Source: JAGOEY01 sp017997515 (GTDB lineage Bacteria; Pseudomonadota; Gammaproteobacteria; Burkholderiales; Burkholderiaceae_C). From it: a stretch of 64,000 nucleotides of DNA. The position numbers and the translations under genes were made by a program. Location: NCBI GenBank assembly GCA_026314275.1, contig CP111109.1:2418001-2482000 (forward strand), in the 5' to 3' direction. Below, piece after piece: positions 36,261 through 44,927 of the stretch (the stretch's first letter is position 1; each line of letters starts with the position of its first letter). The notes beneath the pieces were generated by a model. It made no database searches. It was given only the letters and a program-made list of their open reading frames with translations, and was not told the origin of the DNA.

Positions 36261-38456
36261 ATGACCGCGACTGTGAAAAATTTGCTGGTGGAGCTGTTTG
36301 TCGAAGAGCTGCCACCCAAGGCCCTGAACAAGCTGGGTAACGCGTTTGCCGCTGTGCTGCTGGAGCAACTCCAAGGCCAGGGTTTGGCCAGCGCTGAATC
36401 CACGGTGACTGCCTACGCCTCGCCACGCCGCCTCGCCGCGCACATCACCGCCGTGGCTGCGTTCGCCGCCGACAAGGCCGTGTCCGCCAAACTCATGCCC
36501 GTCGCTGTGGGCCTGACCGCCGACGGCGCGCCCACGCCCGCGCTCATCAAGAAGCTGCAAGCCCTGGGTGCCGACGCATCCGCCGTGGACGGTTTGAAGC
36601 GCGCCATGGACGGCAAGGCCGAAGCCTTGTTTTTCGAGCGCACCGTGGCCGGTGCCCGCCTTCAAGAAGGCCTACAAAAAGCCCTGCTGGAAGCGATTGC
36701 CAAGCTGCCCATCCCGAAGGTCATGACCTACCAACTGGAAAGCGGTTGCGCCCAGCCCGGCTGGACCAGCGTGAGTTTTGTGCGCCCCGCGCATGGGCTG
36801 GTGGCGCTGCATGGCGCGGACGTTGTTGCGGTGGAGGCCCTGGGCCTCCAGTCGGGCAACAGCACCCACGGCCACCGCTTTGAAGCGGCTGTTGATCCCG
36901 TGGTGCTGGCAGATGCCGACAGCTACGCCGCCACGCTGCAAAAAGACGGCGCTGTGATCGCCAGCTTCGCCGAGCGCCGCGCCGAAATTGTTCGCCAACT
37001 GAATGCGGCTGCAGCGCAGGTGGGTGGTGGGGTGCGTGCTATCGAAGATGAAGCGTTGCTCGACGAAGTGACGGCCCTGGTCGAACGCCCCAATGTGCTG
37101 GTCTGCGAATTCGAAAAAGAATTCCTCGACGTGCCGCAGGAATGCCTGATCCTCACGATGAAGGCCAACCAGAAGTACTTCCCGCTGCTGGACGCTGCGG
37201 GCAAACTGACCAACCAGTTCCTGATCGTCAGCAATATCAGCCCGGACGACGCCAGCGCCGTCATCGGCGGCAATGAACGTGTGGTGCGCCCGCGCCTGGC
37301 CGACGCCAAATTCTTCTTTGACCAGGACCGCAAAAAGACGCTCGCATCGCGCGTGGAAGGCCTGGGCAAGGTGGTGTATCACAACAAACTCGGCACACAA
37401 GGTGAACGTGTGGAGCGGGTGCGTGCTATTGCTGCCGCAATTGCCAAGATGCTGAAATTTGACGCCTCGCAACTGCAACAAGTCGACCAGGCCGCCCAAC
37501 TCGCCAAGACCGACCTGGTGACCGACATGGTGGGTGAGTTCCCCGAGCTGCAAGGCACCATGGGCCGTTACTACGCGCTCAACGATGGCCTGCCCGCTGC
37601 AGTGGCCGATGCCATTGAAGATCACTACAAACCCCGTTTTGCCGGTGACAGCCTGCCGCGCAACGATGTGGGTGTGGTGGTTGCGCTGGCCGACAAGCTG
37701 GAAACGCTGGTCGGTATGTTCGGCATCGGCAACCTGCCCACCGGCGACCGCGACCCGTTTGCGCTGCGGCGGCATGCGCTGGGTGTTGCTCGATTGGTCG
37801 CTGATAGGGCGCTTCCTATGGATTTGGAGGCAATGATCCAGATCGCAGACCAGCAATTCCCTCCAATCAATGCGTCAGGCAATGCTGGCGCAGTTGCAAA
37901 GACTGAACCTGCGGTTTCGATTACTTACCCTGCCCCAACTGTTGTTACAGAGGTTTATCACTTCATCTTGGATCGCTTCGCCAGTACCCTGCGCGAGCAA
38001 GGCTATAGCGCTCAAGAGGTTGATTCCGTCCTGTCGCAAAATCCCCAGCGCCTGGGCGATGTGGCGAAACGCCTCGCCGCCGTGCGCGCCTTTGCCGCGC
38101 TGCCCGAAGCCCCCGCACTGGCCGCCGCCAACAAACGCATCGGCAACATCCTGAAAAAAGCCGACGGTGCCGTGGACCCGCATGTCAGCGAAGTGCTGCT
38201 GCAAGAGCCCGCCGAAAAAGCACTCTACGCCGCCATGCAGGTCACCCTGCCGCAGGCCCAGGCGCAGTTCAGCGCCGGTGACTACACCGCGTCGCTGCAA
38301 ACCCTGGCCGCCCTGCGTGTGCCGGTGGATGCGTACTTTGACGGCGTGATGGTCAATGCCGAAGAATTGGACGTGCGCCTCAACCGCCTGGGCACCTTGA
38401 AGAGCCTGCACGACGCGATGAACCGCGTGGCCGACCTGTCGCGGCTGGTGGTCTGA
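36261..38456 (+). CDS. glyS: Glycyl-tRNA synthetase beta subunit
   Basis: The 731-residue beta subunit begins MTATVKNLLVELFVEELPPK, one base after the glyQ stop, and ends with the DALR-like anticodon region (NAEELDVRLNRLGTLKSLH). It binds tRNA-Gly and supports the alpha subunit. It is about 40 residues longer than E. coli GlyS (689). A stretch at about 37785-38045 has clearly lower GC and different codon choice from its flanks and encodes a Pro/Ala/Thr-rich loop followed by a helix. Confidence 0.95.
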   Translation: MTATVKNLLVELFVEELPPKALNKLGNAFAAVLLEQLQGQGLASAESTVTAYASPRRLAAHITAVAAFAADKAVSAKLMPVAVGLTADGAPTPALIKKLQALGADASAVDGLKRAMDGKAEALFFERTVAGARLQEGLQKALLEAIAKLPIPKVMTYQLESGCAQPGWTSVSFVRPAHGLVALHGADVVAVEALGLQSGNSTHGHRFEAAVDPVVLADADSYAATLQKDGAVIASFAERRAEIVRQLNAAAAQVGGGVRAIEDEALLDEVTALVERPNVLVCEFEKEFLDVPQECLILTMKANQKYFPLLDAAGKLTNQFLIVSNISPDDASAVIGGNERVVRPRLADAKFFFDQDRKKTLASRVEGLGKVVYHNKLGTQGERVERVRAIAAAIAKMLKFDASQLQQVDQAAQLAKTDLVTDMVGEFPELQGTMGRYYALNDGLPAAVADAIEDHYKPRFAGDSLPRNDVGVVVALADKLETLVGMFGIGNLPTGDRDPFALRRHALGVARLVADRALPMDLEAMIQIADQQFPPINASGNAGAVAKTEPAVSITYPAPTVVTEVYHFILDRFASTLREQGYSAQEVDSVLSQNPQRLGDVAKRLAAVRAFAALPEAPALAAANKRIGNILKKADGAVDPHVSEVLLQEPAEKALYAAMQVTLPQAQAQFSAGDYTASLQTLAALRVPVDAYFDGVMVNAEELDVRLNRLGTLKSLHDAMNRVADLSRLVV

Positions 38457-38499
38457 GCGACCTTCGTATCCACAGCTCCACCGCTGAGAGAGTCCGCCC

Positions 38500-39075
38500 A
38501 TGAAACTCGTCATCCTCGATCGCGACGGCACTATCAATGTGCAGCGTGATGATTTCATCAAGGCCCCCGAAGAGTGGGAGGCGCTGCCCGGCGCGCTCGA
38601 AGCCATTGCCCGGCTCAACCATGCGGGCTGGCGGGTGGTGGTGGCGTCGAACCAGTCGGGCCTGGGGCGTGGCCTGTTTGACGTGGTGGCGCTGAACGCC
38701 ATGCACGCCAAGATGCACAAACAGCTGGGTGCCGTGGGTGGGCGTATCGACGCGGTGTTTTATTGCCCGCACAGCCCCGAAGAGTCGTGTGTCTGCCGCA
38801 AGCCGCTGCCCGGCCTGTTTGAGCAGATTGGGGAGCGCTACGGCATGGATCTGCGGCAGGTGCCCGCTGTGGGTGACAACCTGCGCGACGTCCAGGCCGC
38901 AGTGGCCGCAGGCTGCCCGCCGCACCTGGTGCTGACCGGCCAGGGCGCGCGGCACCGGGGCCAGATGCTGCCGCCCGACTACCCGCCGGACACCGTGGTG
39001 CACGAAGACCTGGCTGCCTTCGCCGAATTTATCCTCGCGCAGGAAGCCCGGGGCCAGATCGCCATCGCGGTGTAG
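38500..39075 (+). CDS. gmhB: D-glycero-beta-D-manno-heptose-1,7-bisphosphate 7-phosphatase
   Basis: The 191-residue HAD-superfamily phosphatase has the nucleophile motif VILDRDGTIN and the GmhB zinc loop CPHSPEESCVCRKP, then PAVGDNLRDVQAA. It removes the 7-phosphate in ADP-heptose synthesis for the LPS core. It lies 43 bases after glyS in the same direction, as is common in beta-proteobacteria, so the three genes may be co-transcribed. Confidence 0.93.
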   Translation: MKLVILDRDGTINVQRDDFIKAPEEWEALPGALEAIARLNHAGWRVVVASNQSGLGRGLFDVVALNAMHAKMHKQLGAVGGRIDAVFYCPHSPEESCVCRKPLPGLFEQIGERYGMDLRQVPAVGDNLRDVQAAVAAGCPPHLVLTGQGARHRGQMLPPDYPPDTVVHEDLAAFAEFILAQEARGQIAIAV

Positions 39076-39112
39076 GCGGGGTTTTCTGTGTTGGTGGTGT
39101 GTGGTTACTCCT

Positions 39113-39170
39113 GAATTAATAGCTGTAAGCGCCCGTGGATTGTGCGCTAGAGGCCAATTTAATGCATAAA
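39113..39170 (+). repeat. TGCTAT/GCGC dispersed repeat, family 2, copy 6
   Basis: AATTAATAGCTGTAAGCGC, a spacer, TGTGCGCTAGAGGCCAATTT and AATGCATAAAA. The left TGCTAT arm is eroded. It lies between gmhB and the peptidase gene. Confidence 0.8.
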
Positions 39171-39202
39171 AACACCTTGTTGTGGCTGGTGGGGCAGGGC
39201 TG

Positions 39203-40159
39203 ATGCAGCGTCTTCTGCGTTTTACGCTGGACCTGTTTGAGCGCGAGCCGGTGCCCGTGCCATCTGTTGCCGACACGGCCACCGTTACTCCCGTGCCCCC
39301 TGTGCAGCGGGCAGCACCGCCCGCGCTGCCGCTCCAAACGCTGGAGCAGGTCCTCGCCCCTGCCACCTTCCGCCACCCGCAGGCCACACGCGAAATCTTG
39401 CTCGGCAGCTGCCTGGTGGCCTATGCGTTCCGCCGTGGTAAACGCCGCACTATCGGGTTCTCTGTCGGGCCGGACGGCCTGACGGTCACCGCACCCGGCT
39501 GGGCACCGCTGCGCGACGTGGACACCGCACTGCGCGAAAAATCCGACTGGATCGTGCGCAAACTTGGCGAAATGCGCGAACGCGGCGAACGTATGGAAAC
39601 CGCACGTATCACCTGGCACGACGGCACGGTGCTGCCGTTTCTGGGGGCACCGCTGCGGGTGGTGCTGGACCCGCGCCACACTTTTGCGGCGGCGGGTGCA
39701 CAGCTGGTGACGGCAGTCTCTGATGAAGATTGTGGCGACGATGGCGACGATGGCGATGACGGCACAGTGGGCCAGACCTTGTATGTTCCCTTGCCCCACA
39801 CCGCCACGCCCGAGCAGATCCGCGACGCGGTGCAGGCCTGGCTGATGCGCCAGGCCAAGACCCTGTTCACCGAGCGCCTGAACCACTTCGCGCCGCAGCT
39901 GCAGGTGCACTGGCGGCGTATGGCCCTCAGCAACGCGGGCACCCGCTGGGGCAGTGCCAGCGCCGACGGCTCCATCCGGCTGAACTGGCGGCTGATCCAC
40001 ACCAAACCCGCCGTGATCGACTACGTGGTGGCCCACGAACTGAGCCACCTGCGGGTAATGGACCACAGCCCCCGTTTTTGGGACACGGTGCGCACGGTGG
40101 TGCCTGACTATGCTGACCTGCGTGGCCAGCTCAAGAACGAGCCTGTTCCGAAGTGGTGA
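39203..40159 (+). CDS. YgjP/M48-type metal-dependent protease domain protein
   Basis: The 318-residue protein ends in the YgjP-like zinc metallopeptidase domain, with HELSHLRVMDHSPRFW (HExxH plus a third His). SprT/WLM-like sequence (LNAGTRWGS-type SNAGTRWGSAS) precedes it. ATG at 39203 is preferred over an in-frame GTG at 39182 because GGGGCAGGG lies upstream. Codons 174-184 encode an acidic run made of a repeated GACGATGGC unit, which looks like slippage-prone DNA. The substrate is not known. Confidence 0.85.
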   Translation: MQRLLRFTLDLFEREPVPVPSVADTATVTPVPPVQRAAPPALPLQTLEQVLAPATFRHPQATREILLGSCLVAYAFRRGKRRTIGFSVGPDGLTVTAPGWAPLRDVDTALREKSDWIVRKLGEMRERGERMETARITWHDGTVLPFLGAPLRVVLDPRHTFAAAGAQLVTAVSDEDCGDDGDDGDDGTVGQTLYVPLPHTATPEQIRDAVQAWLMRQAKTLFTERLNHFAPQLQVHWRRMALSNAGTRWGSASADGSIRLNWRLIHTKPAVIDYVVAHELSHLRVMDHSPRFWDTVRTVVPDYADLRGQLKNEPVPKW

Positions 40160-40164
40160 GCTGA

Positions 40165-40935
40165 TTAGCGTGCGTACGTCACACCACCGTCCACGATCAG
40201 CGTAGACCCCACCACATAGTCGCCAGCGCGGGACGCCAGGTAGATCGCCGCACCCGCCATGTCTTCCGGCGTGCCGATACGCCCCGCCGGGATACGCGCC
40301 TTGACCTCGTCGCCGTGGTCACGTGCGTCCTTGTTCATGTCGGACGCAAACGCACCGGGCGCAATGGCGCTGACGGCGATGCGGTCTTGCGCCAGGCGCA
40401 GGGCCATCCGTTTGGTCAAGTGGATCAGGCCGCTTTTGCTGGCGGCGTAGGAATAGGTTTCCTGCGGGTTGACCGACACGCCGTCGATGGAAGCGACGTT
40501 GATCACCTTGGCCAGGTGGTCGGTGGCGGCAGCGGTGAGCATCGGGGCCAGCGCCTGGGTCAGGAAGAACGGGGTTTTGAGGTTCAGATCCACCACCTTG
40601 TCCCAGCCACTTTCGGGAAACTCGTCAAACGGCGCGCCCCAGGCGGCTCCGGCGTTGTTGACCAGGATGTCCAGGGTTTTTTCATGCTGGCTGTAGGCGG
40701 CCACCAGCGCCGCGATGCCAGCGGGGGTCGACACATCGGCGGGCAGCGAAACACAGGTGCCAAACTGGGACAACTCGGCCGCTGTCTGGTCACACGCGGC
40801 GGCCTTGCGGGCGGAGATGTAGACCCGTGCGCCCTGGGCCAGGAAACCTTCGGCGATCATGCGGCCAATGCCGCGTGAGCCGCCGGTGATGAGGGCGCTG
40901 CGGCCTTTGAGCGAGAAAAGATCGGTGGTGTTCAC
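40165..40935 (-). CDS. Short-chain dehydrogenase/reductase
   Basis: The 256-residue SDR has the NAD(P)-binding TGGSRGIGR motif, NNAG, and the catalytic Ser...Tyr-x3-Lys in INVASIDG and YSYAASKSG. Members oxidise or reduce alcohols and ketones; FabG- and gluconate 5-dehydrogenase-like enzymes share these motifs. It is convergent with the peptidase gene and divergent from the DUF6352-like gene. The substrate cannot be assigned. Confidence 0.87.
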   Translation of the reverse strand: MNTTDLFSLKGRSALITGGSRGIGRMIAEGFLAQGARVYISARKAAACDQTAAELSQFGTCVSLPADVSTPAGIAALVAAYSQHEKTLDILVNNAGAAWGAPFDEFPESGWDKVVDLNLKTPFFLTQALAPMLTAAATDHLAKVINVASIDGVSVNPQETYSYAASKSGLIHLTKRMALRLAQDRIAVSAIAPGAFASDMNKDARDHGDEVKARIPAGRIGTPEDMAGAAIYLASRAGDYVVGSTLIVDGGVTYAR

Positions 40936-41011
40936 GGGAAAAGTCTCCTTCTTGATGAATTCCGCAGCCTACCTTTTCGACCTGCGGGGCGCGGTCACGT
41001 TAGAGTCACCC

Positions 41012-42085
41012 ATGCACAATTTTTGGCCCTCCTGCGGCTTTGCCCAACTCCAGCGCAACGAACGCGCTTGGCTGGTTCCGACCGACGACTATTTGCGGCT
41101 GTTTCTGGCCCGGCCCGAGCTGGCGCTGGTCGAAGAGTCCTGCCCCACTGAGCATGCCCTGCACGGCGCGTTGCAGGCCAACCCCCGGTGTGGGGTGACC
41201 CCACACACACTGGAGTCGCTGCAGGACGCCGATGTGCGCAGCAACTATGTGCTGTTCCTGCGCCTGCGGGACGGGCTGCTGGCTGCGGGCACGCTGGAGG
41301 CGTATTACCTGGGCTTGCTGCGCAGCGGGCGTATCGACATACCGCCGCTGTTTGTGGACCTGCTGGTGCAGGCCATCGTGCGCGGCATGCTGGACGCCGC
41401 CACCGACCCGCTGCAGCTGCGGGCGGCGGAGCTGCTGTTCCGCAGCCAGCGGGTGTCACTCACACAAGGCCGGGTGCTGGCGGCCGACCGGGAGGCGGTG
41501 GATTTGCAGTCCGACACCGGCGGCCTGGGCGACATGGGCCGGTTTTTGCGCGAGGCCAACGCCCCGCTGGGTGTGGCGCAGATGGAGGTGCTGACGGACG
41601 ACAACGCGCCGCGTTACTGGCTGACGGCCAGCACACCGGGCACCCCGTCGCTGTTTGTGCTGGACCTGACCCATGAAGTGACACAGGAACTCAGCCACGG
41701 GCTGACCTTCACCATGGTGCGCAGCCGCTCCGGCCTGAAGGCGCTGGCCCAGGTGCTGGCCCTGTGGGTGGACCATTTTCTGGGGGCGGAAGTGCAGATC
41801 CAGCCGGTGCCGAAAATCGACGACCCCGCCTGGCGCTGGCATGTGGGGCTGGACGTGGAGTCCACAGGCCTGCTGAATGCGTTGTACGAAGGGCAGCCAG
41901 TGGCACCCGAACGTTTGCAGCAGCTCATCAGTCTGTTCCGGCTCGACTTTGCCAACCCGCAGGAGATGCGTGCGGATGTGGCGGGTAAACCGGTGTACCT
42001 GGGCCTGGCGATGGACGGTGAGCAGGTGCTGCGGCTCAAGCCACAAAACCTGCTGCTCAACCTGCCGTTGGCTGCAGCGATGTAG
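41012..42085 (+). CDS. DUF6352-like conserved protein
   Basis: The 357-residue protein begins MHNFWPSCGFAQLQRNERAW, a pattern I associate with the DUF6352 family of Burkholderiales. It has no signal peptide or membrane segment and no catalytic motif I recognise. The start is placed at the conserved MHNFWPSCG; upstream in-frame codons overlap the divergent SDR gene. It converges with the PPK2 gene with a five-base gap. Function is unknown. Confidence 0.72.
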   Translation: MHNFWPSCGFAQLQRNERAWLVPTDDYLRLFLARPELALVEESCPTEHALHGALQANPRCGVTPHTLESLQDADVRSNYVLFLRLRDGLLAAGTLEAYYLGLLRSGRIDIPPLFVDLLVQAIVRGMLDAATDPLQLRAAELLFRSQRVSLTQGRVLAADREAVDLQSDTGGLGDMGRFLREANAPLGVAQMEVLTDDNAPRYWLTASTPGTPSLFVLDLTHEVTQELSHGLTFTMVRSRSGLKALAQVLALWVDHFLGAEVQIQPVPKIDDPAWRWHVGLDVESTGLLNALYEGQPVAPERLQQLISLFRLDFANPQEMRADVAGKPVYLGLAMDGEQVLRLKPQNLLLNLPLAAAM

Positions 42086-42090
42086 TCTTT

Positions 42091-42948
42091 TCAGACGATC
42101 TTCAAGCCCTGGATGGCCGGGTCGCCCGGTGGGTAGTGCAGGTCGAGTTGGGCCAGCAGGTCGCGCAGCACGGTGGCAATCATCAAATTGCGGTGGGTTT
42201 TGGAGTCGGCCGGCACGATGGTCCATGGCGCAACATCGGTGTGCGTGGCGGCCAGCAGGGCTTCGTAGGCCTGCTGGTATTCCTTCCACTGTGTGCGCAC
42301 CTCGACGTCCCCCATGCTGAACTTCCAGTGTTTGGTCGGGTCGTCCACCCGCTCCTGCAAACGTTCGCGCTGCTCGTCAAAGCTGATGTGCAGCATAAAT
42401 TTGACGATGATGGTGCCGGTTTCCGTCAACATGCGCTCAAAGTCGTTGATCTGCGCGTAACGCTGCTGGGTTTGCTCCGGCGTGATCCACTGGTTGACCA
42501 CCGGCACCAGCACATCTTCGTAGTGGCTGCGGTTGAAGATCATCCACTCGCCTGCACCCGGCATGGCTTTGTGGATGCGCCAAAGGTAGTCGTGGGCGCG
42601 CTCTTCCTCGGTCGGCGCTTTCCAGCCGATGGTGTGTACGCCCAGCGGGCTGGTGCGGCCAAACACACCGCGCAGTGTGCCGTCTTTGCCAGAAGTGTCG
42701 GTGCCCTGCAGCACCACCAGCAGCTTGCGCCGTTTGTCCACGAAGAACCGCTCCTGCAACGCATCCAGCTCGACCGCCAACGCCTCCACCGCGGCTTTGT
42801 CCTGCGCCTTGTCGCCGCTGGAATACGGCTTGGCCCCAGGGTCGAAACTGGCCAGGGACACGGCAGGGTTCTTTTTGGACATGCCTGGTTGCCAGTCCGA
42901 CAGTTGGGGTGAGGATTTGGGGTCAGCTGTTGGGGTGTCCGATGCCAT
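42091..42948 (-). CDS. Polyphosphate kinase 2 family protein (PPK2)
   Basis: The 285-residue protein has the PPK2 P-loop VVLQGTDTSGKDGTLRGV, the paired aspartate region, and the lid/Walker B region GEWMIFNRSHYEDVLV. It transfers phosphate between polyphosphate and nucleotides. The single-domain length fits class I or III PPK2; the class cannot be fixed by eye. The start MASDTPTAD is the first plausible Met of the conserved region. It is divergent from the rhodanese gene with 94 bases between them. Confidence 0.9.
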   Translation of the reverse strand: MASDTPTADPKSSPQLSDWQPGMSKKNPAVSLASFDPGAKPYSSGDKAQDKAAVEALAVELDALQERFFVDKRRKLLVVLQGTDTSGKDGTLRGVFGRTSPLGVHTIGWKAPTEEERAHDYLWRIHKAMPGAGEWMIFNRSHYEDVLVPVVNQWITPEQTQQRYAQINDFERMLTETGTIIVKFMLHISFDEQRERLQERVDDPTKHWKFSMGDVEVRTQWKEYQQAYEALLAATHTDVAPWTIVPADSKTHRNLMIATVLRDLLAQLDLHYPPGDPAIQGLKIV

Positions 42949-43042
42949 GGGGGTGTTTCCTGGTGTTGCAAGCCGGTTGACAGCGGCATGGTGCCGCCAG
43001 CATATTTGCTGTTTGCCCCACTCTGCCAGAATTTGCAGCACC

Positions 43043-43495
43043 ATGACCACATCCACGCCAACCCCTTCTCCTTCCTCCCACGCCGTCCAACCCGCTGAAG
43101 GGTACGCTGGCAACGTGCTGCCCGAACTCGCCTGGCAATGGGTGCAGGCGGGCCAGGCTGTGCTGGTGGACGTGCGCACCGATGCCGAACGTGAGTGGGT
43201 GGGGGCCGTCCCCGGCGCCGTGCCACTGGCCTGGAAGCAGTGGCCGGGCATGGTGCCTAACGCCGCATTCGACGAGGGTGTGCGGGCCGCCGTACCGCCA
43301 GGCCAAAAAGCTGTGTTTCTGTGCCGCAGCGGCGTACGTTCCATTGCCGCCGCGCGCCAGGCCACCGTGCTGGGGCTGGAGGCTTACAACGTGCTGGAGG
43401 GGTTTGAAGGGGATGTGAATGCCGAGGGGCACCGCGGCACCGCGGGGGCTGGCGTTACAGGGGCTTGCCGTGGAACCAGAAGTAAAAATAAGTAA
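43043..43495 (+). CDS. Rhodanese-like domain protein
   Basis: The 150-residue protein has one rhodanese domain with the catalytic cysteine in VFLCRSGVRS and the opening AVLVDVRTDAEREWVGAVPGA. Such proteins transfer sulfane sulfur from donors such as thiosulfate. It is cytoplasmic, with no signal. The C-terminal tail after GFEGD is short and low-complexity. It lies upstream of the quorum-sensing synthase in the same direction, with a 181-base AT-rich gap. Confidence 0.87.
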   Translation: MTTSTPTPSPSSHAVQPAEGYAGNVLPELAWQWVQAGQAVLVDVRTDAEREWVGAVPGAVPLAWKQWPGMVPNAAFDEGVRAAVPPGQKAVFLCRSGVRSIAAARQATVLGLEAYNVLEGFEGDVNAEGHRGTAGAGVTGACRGTRSKNK

Positions 43496-43525
43496 ACACA
43501 AAAACCACAAAATTTCTGCGTCAAA

Positions 43526-43551
43526 TGCCACATAAACAAGAATTTGTGGCA
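43526..43551. promoter_or_regulatory. Inverted repeat upstream of the autoinducer synthase
   Basis: Arms TGCCACA and TGTGGCA flank 12 AT-rich bases, about 125 bases upstream of the synthase start. It may be a regulator site, or a weak terminator for the rhodanese gene, since T-rich sequence follows it. Confidence 0.45.
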
Positions 43552-43594
43552 ATCAGGGCACCAAAAGTGCTGTTTTTTTGTTTATTTTTGTAGC

Positions 43595-43616
43595 ACCCTG
43601 TCAATTCTGACAGGGT
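43595..43616. promoter_or_regulatory. Lux-box-like palindrome upstream of the autoinducer synthase
   Basis: Perfect nine-base arms ACCCTGTCA and TGACAGGGT flank ATTC. The inner part fits CT-N12-AG, the core of las/lux boxes. It ends 60 bases before the ATG of the synthase. A LuxR-type regulator gene lies about 3.8 kb away. A role as its operator is an inference. Confidence 0.6.
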
Positions 43617-43676
43617 AGTTTCTGCGAAAAACGCGATTTCGCCCTTCAATGGGGTCACTTACTTAACAGGTGTCCC

Positions 43677-44918
43677 ATGGAAGTTATTGAAAAAGCCCTC
43701 GCATCCCGCCCCGTTGATCCCCCGCTGAGCGCCCGTTTGCAGCAGCGAATTGCGCGGGATTTCACCCCCCGCTGGAACGAACTCTGGGGTGGAAAGTGCA
43801 TTTTGCACGGCATGCCGGCGGGCCCGAATGCGGTCCGGCTTGATGGCAATGACTACCTTGGCATCACTGGTCACCCCGATATTGTGGGCGCGCAGCTGAC
43901 CGCTTTGCGCAAGGACAATGAGTTTGTCATCCAGTCCGGTGCGTTCCTGCTGGGTGACCACCCCACCCACGCTCTGGAGCATGAACTGGCCCAGTGGGTG
44001 GGCAAGGAAGACGGTTTTATCTGCCAGTCGGGTTATGCCGCCAACACCGGCTTGATCCAGGCGATTGCGGACGCCCAGACGCCGGTGTATGTGGACACCA
44101 TGGCGCATGCATCGCTGTGGGAAGGTGTCCATGCCGCCCGCGCCACGGGGCATCCGTTTCGCCACAACGACCCGGTGCACCTGGACCGCATGATGGCCCG
44201 CCATGGCCCCGGGCTGGTGATTGTGGACTCGGTCTACAGCACCACGGGTGCCTTGTGCCCGCTGCGCGAGATGATCGAGGTGGTGGAACGCCATGGCAGC
44301 ATGATCCTGGTGGACGAATCCCATTCGCTGGGCACCCATGGCCCGCAAGGCGCAGGCTTGTGTGCCGAGCTGGGGCTGACCGACCGCGTGCATTTCATCA
44401 CCGCCAGCCTGGCCAAAGCGTTTGCAGGGCGGGCAGGGTTCTTCACCATGCCCAGCGCGATGCGTTATTACATTCTCAGCTCCAGCTTCCCGAATATTTT
44501 CAGCTCATGCCTGCTGCCCCACGAGATTGCTGGCTTGGCTGCAACGCTGCAGGTGGTGCGGGGCAGTGACGACGCCCGCCGCCGCCTGCATGCCACAACC
44601 GCCCGGGTGCGGGCCTGCTTGTCCGATCTGGGCTACCCCATCCACCAGGGCTCGGAGCAGATCATTGCACTGGAGGCAGGGCTGGAGCCAGACACCATGG
44701 CGCTGCGTGACCGGCTGGAGGAACACGGCATTTTTGGCGCTGTTTTCTGCGCGCCAGCCACCAGCCGGAACCGCTCACTCGTGCGCCTCACCTTGAGCGC
44801 TTCGCTGACCGAGGCCGAAATATGCCATGTGGAACAGGCGGCCAAGGCAGTGGCTCCGCTGGTCAAGCCATGGGAGTGGCCGATTGCCCGGCGTGGGCGT
44901 GCGCAGGCCATGGACTGA
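43677..44918 (+). CDS. cqsA: Alpha-hydroxyketone autoinducer synthase, CqsA/LqsA/JqsA family
   Basis: The 413-residue PLP enzyme belongs to the alpha-oxoamine synthase family (relatives KBL, BioF, HemA). It shows LDGNDYLGITGHPDIV, GYAANTGLIQAIA, the PLP-aspartate in ILVDESHSLGTHGPQG, and Lys247 in SLAKAFAGRAG. CqsA-type enzymes couple an acyl-CoA with an aminobutyrate or SAM-derived amine to give the precursor of CAI-1/LAI-1 signals. Length is close to Vibrio CqsA (389). The partner sensor kinase and response regulator genes converge on it, which separates it from plain KBL or BioF. AGGTG lies before the ATG. The acyl chain made is not known. Confidence 0.9.
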   Translation: MEVIEKALASRPVDPPLSARLQQRIARDFTPRWNELWGGKCILHGMPAGPNAVRLDGNDYLGITGHPDIVGAQLTALRKDNEFVIQSGAFLLGDHPTHALEHELAQWVGKEDGFICQSGYAANTGLIQAIADAQTPVYVDTMAHASLWEGVHAARATGHPFRHNDPVHLDRMMARHGPGLVIVDSVYSTTGALCPLREMIEVVERHGSMILVDESHSLGTHGPQGAGLCAELGLTDRVHFITASLAKAFAGRAGFFTMPSAMRYYILSSSFPNIFSSCLLPHEIAGLAATLQVVRGSDDARRRLHATTARVRACLSDLGYPIHQGSEQIIALEAGLEPDTMALRDRLEEHGIFGAVFCAPATSRNRSLVRLTLSASLTEAEICHVEQAAKAVAPLVKPWEWPIARRGRAQAMD

Positions 44919-44927
44919 TCCTTCGGC

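Noticed and set aside
43677..44918. Glycine C-acetyltransferase (KBL) or BioF instead of CqsA
   Set aside because: The adjacent CqsS-like kinase and LqsR-like regulator, and the lack of tdh or bio genes, favour the autoinducer synthase; a phylogeny would settle it.
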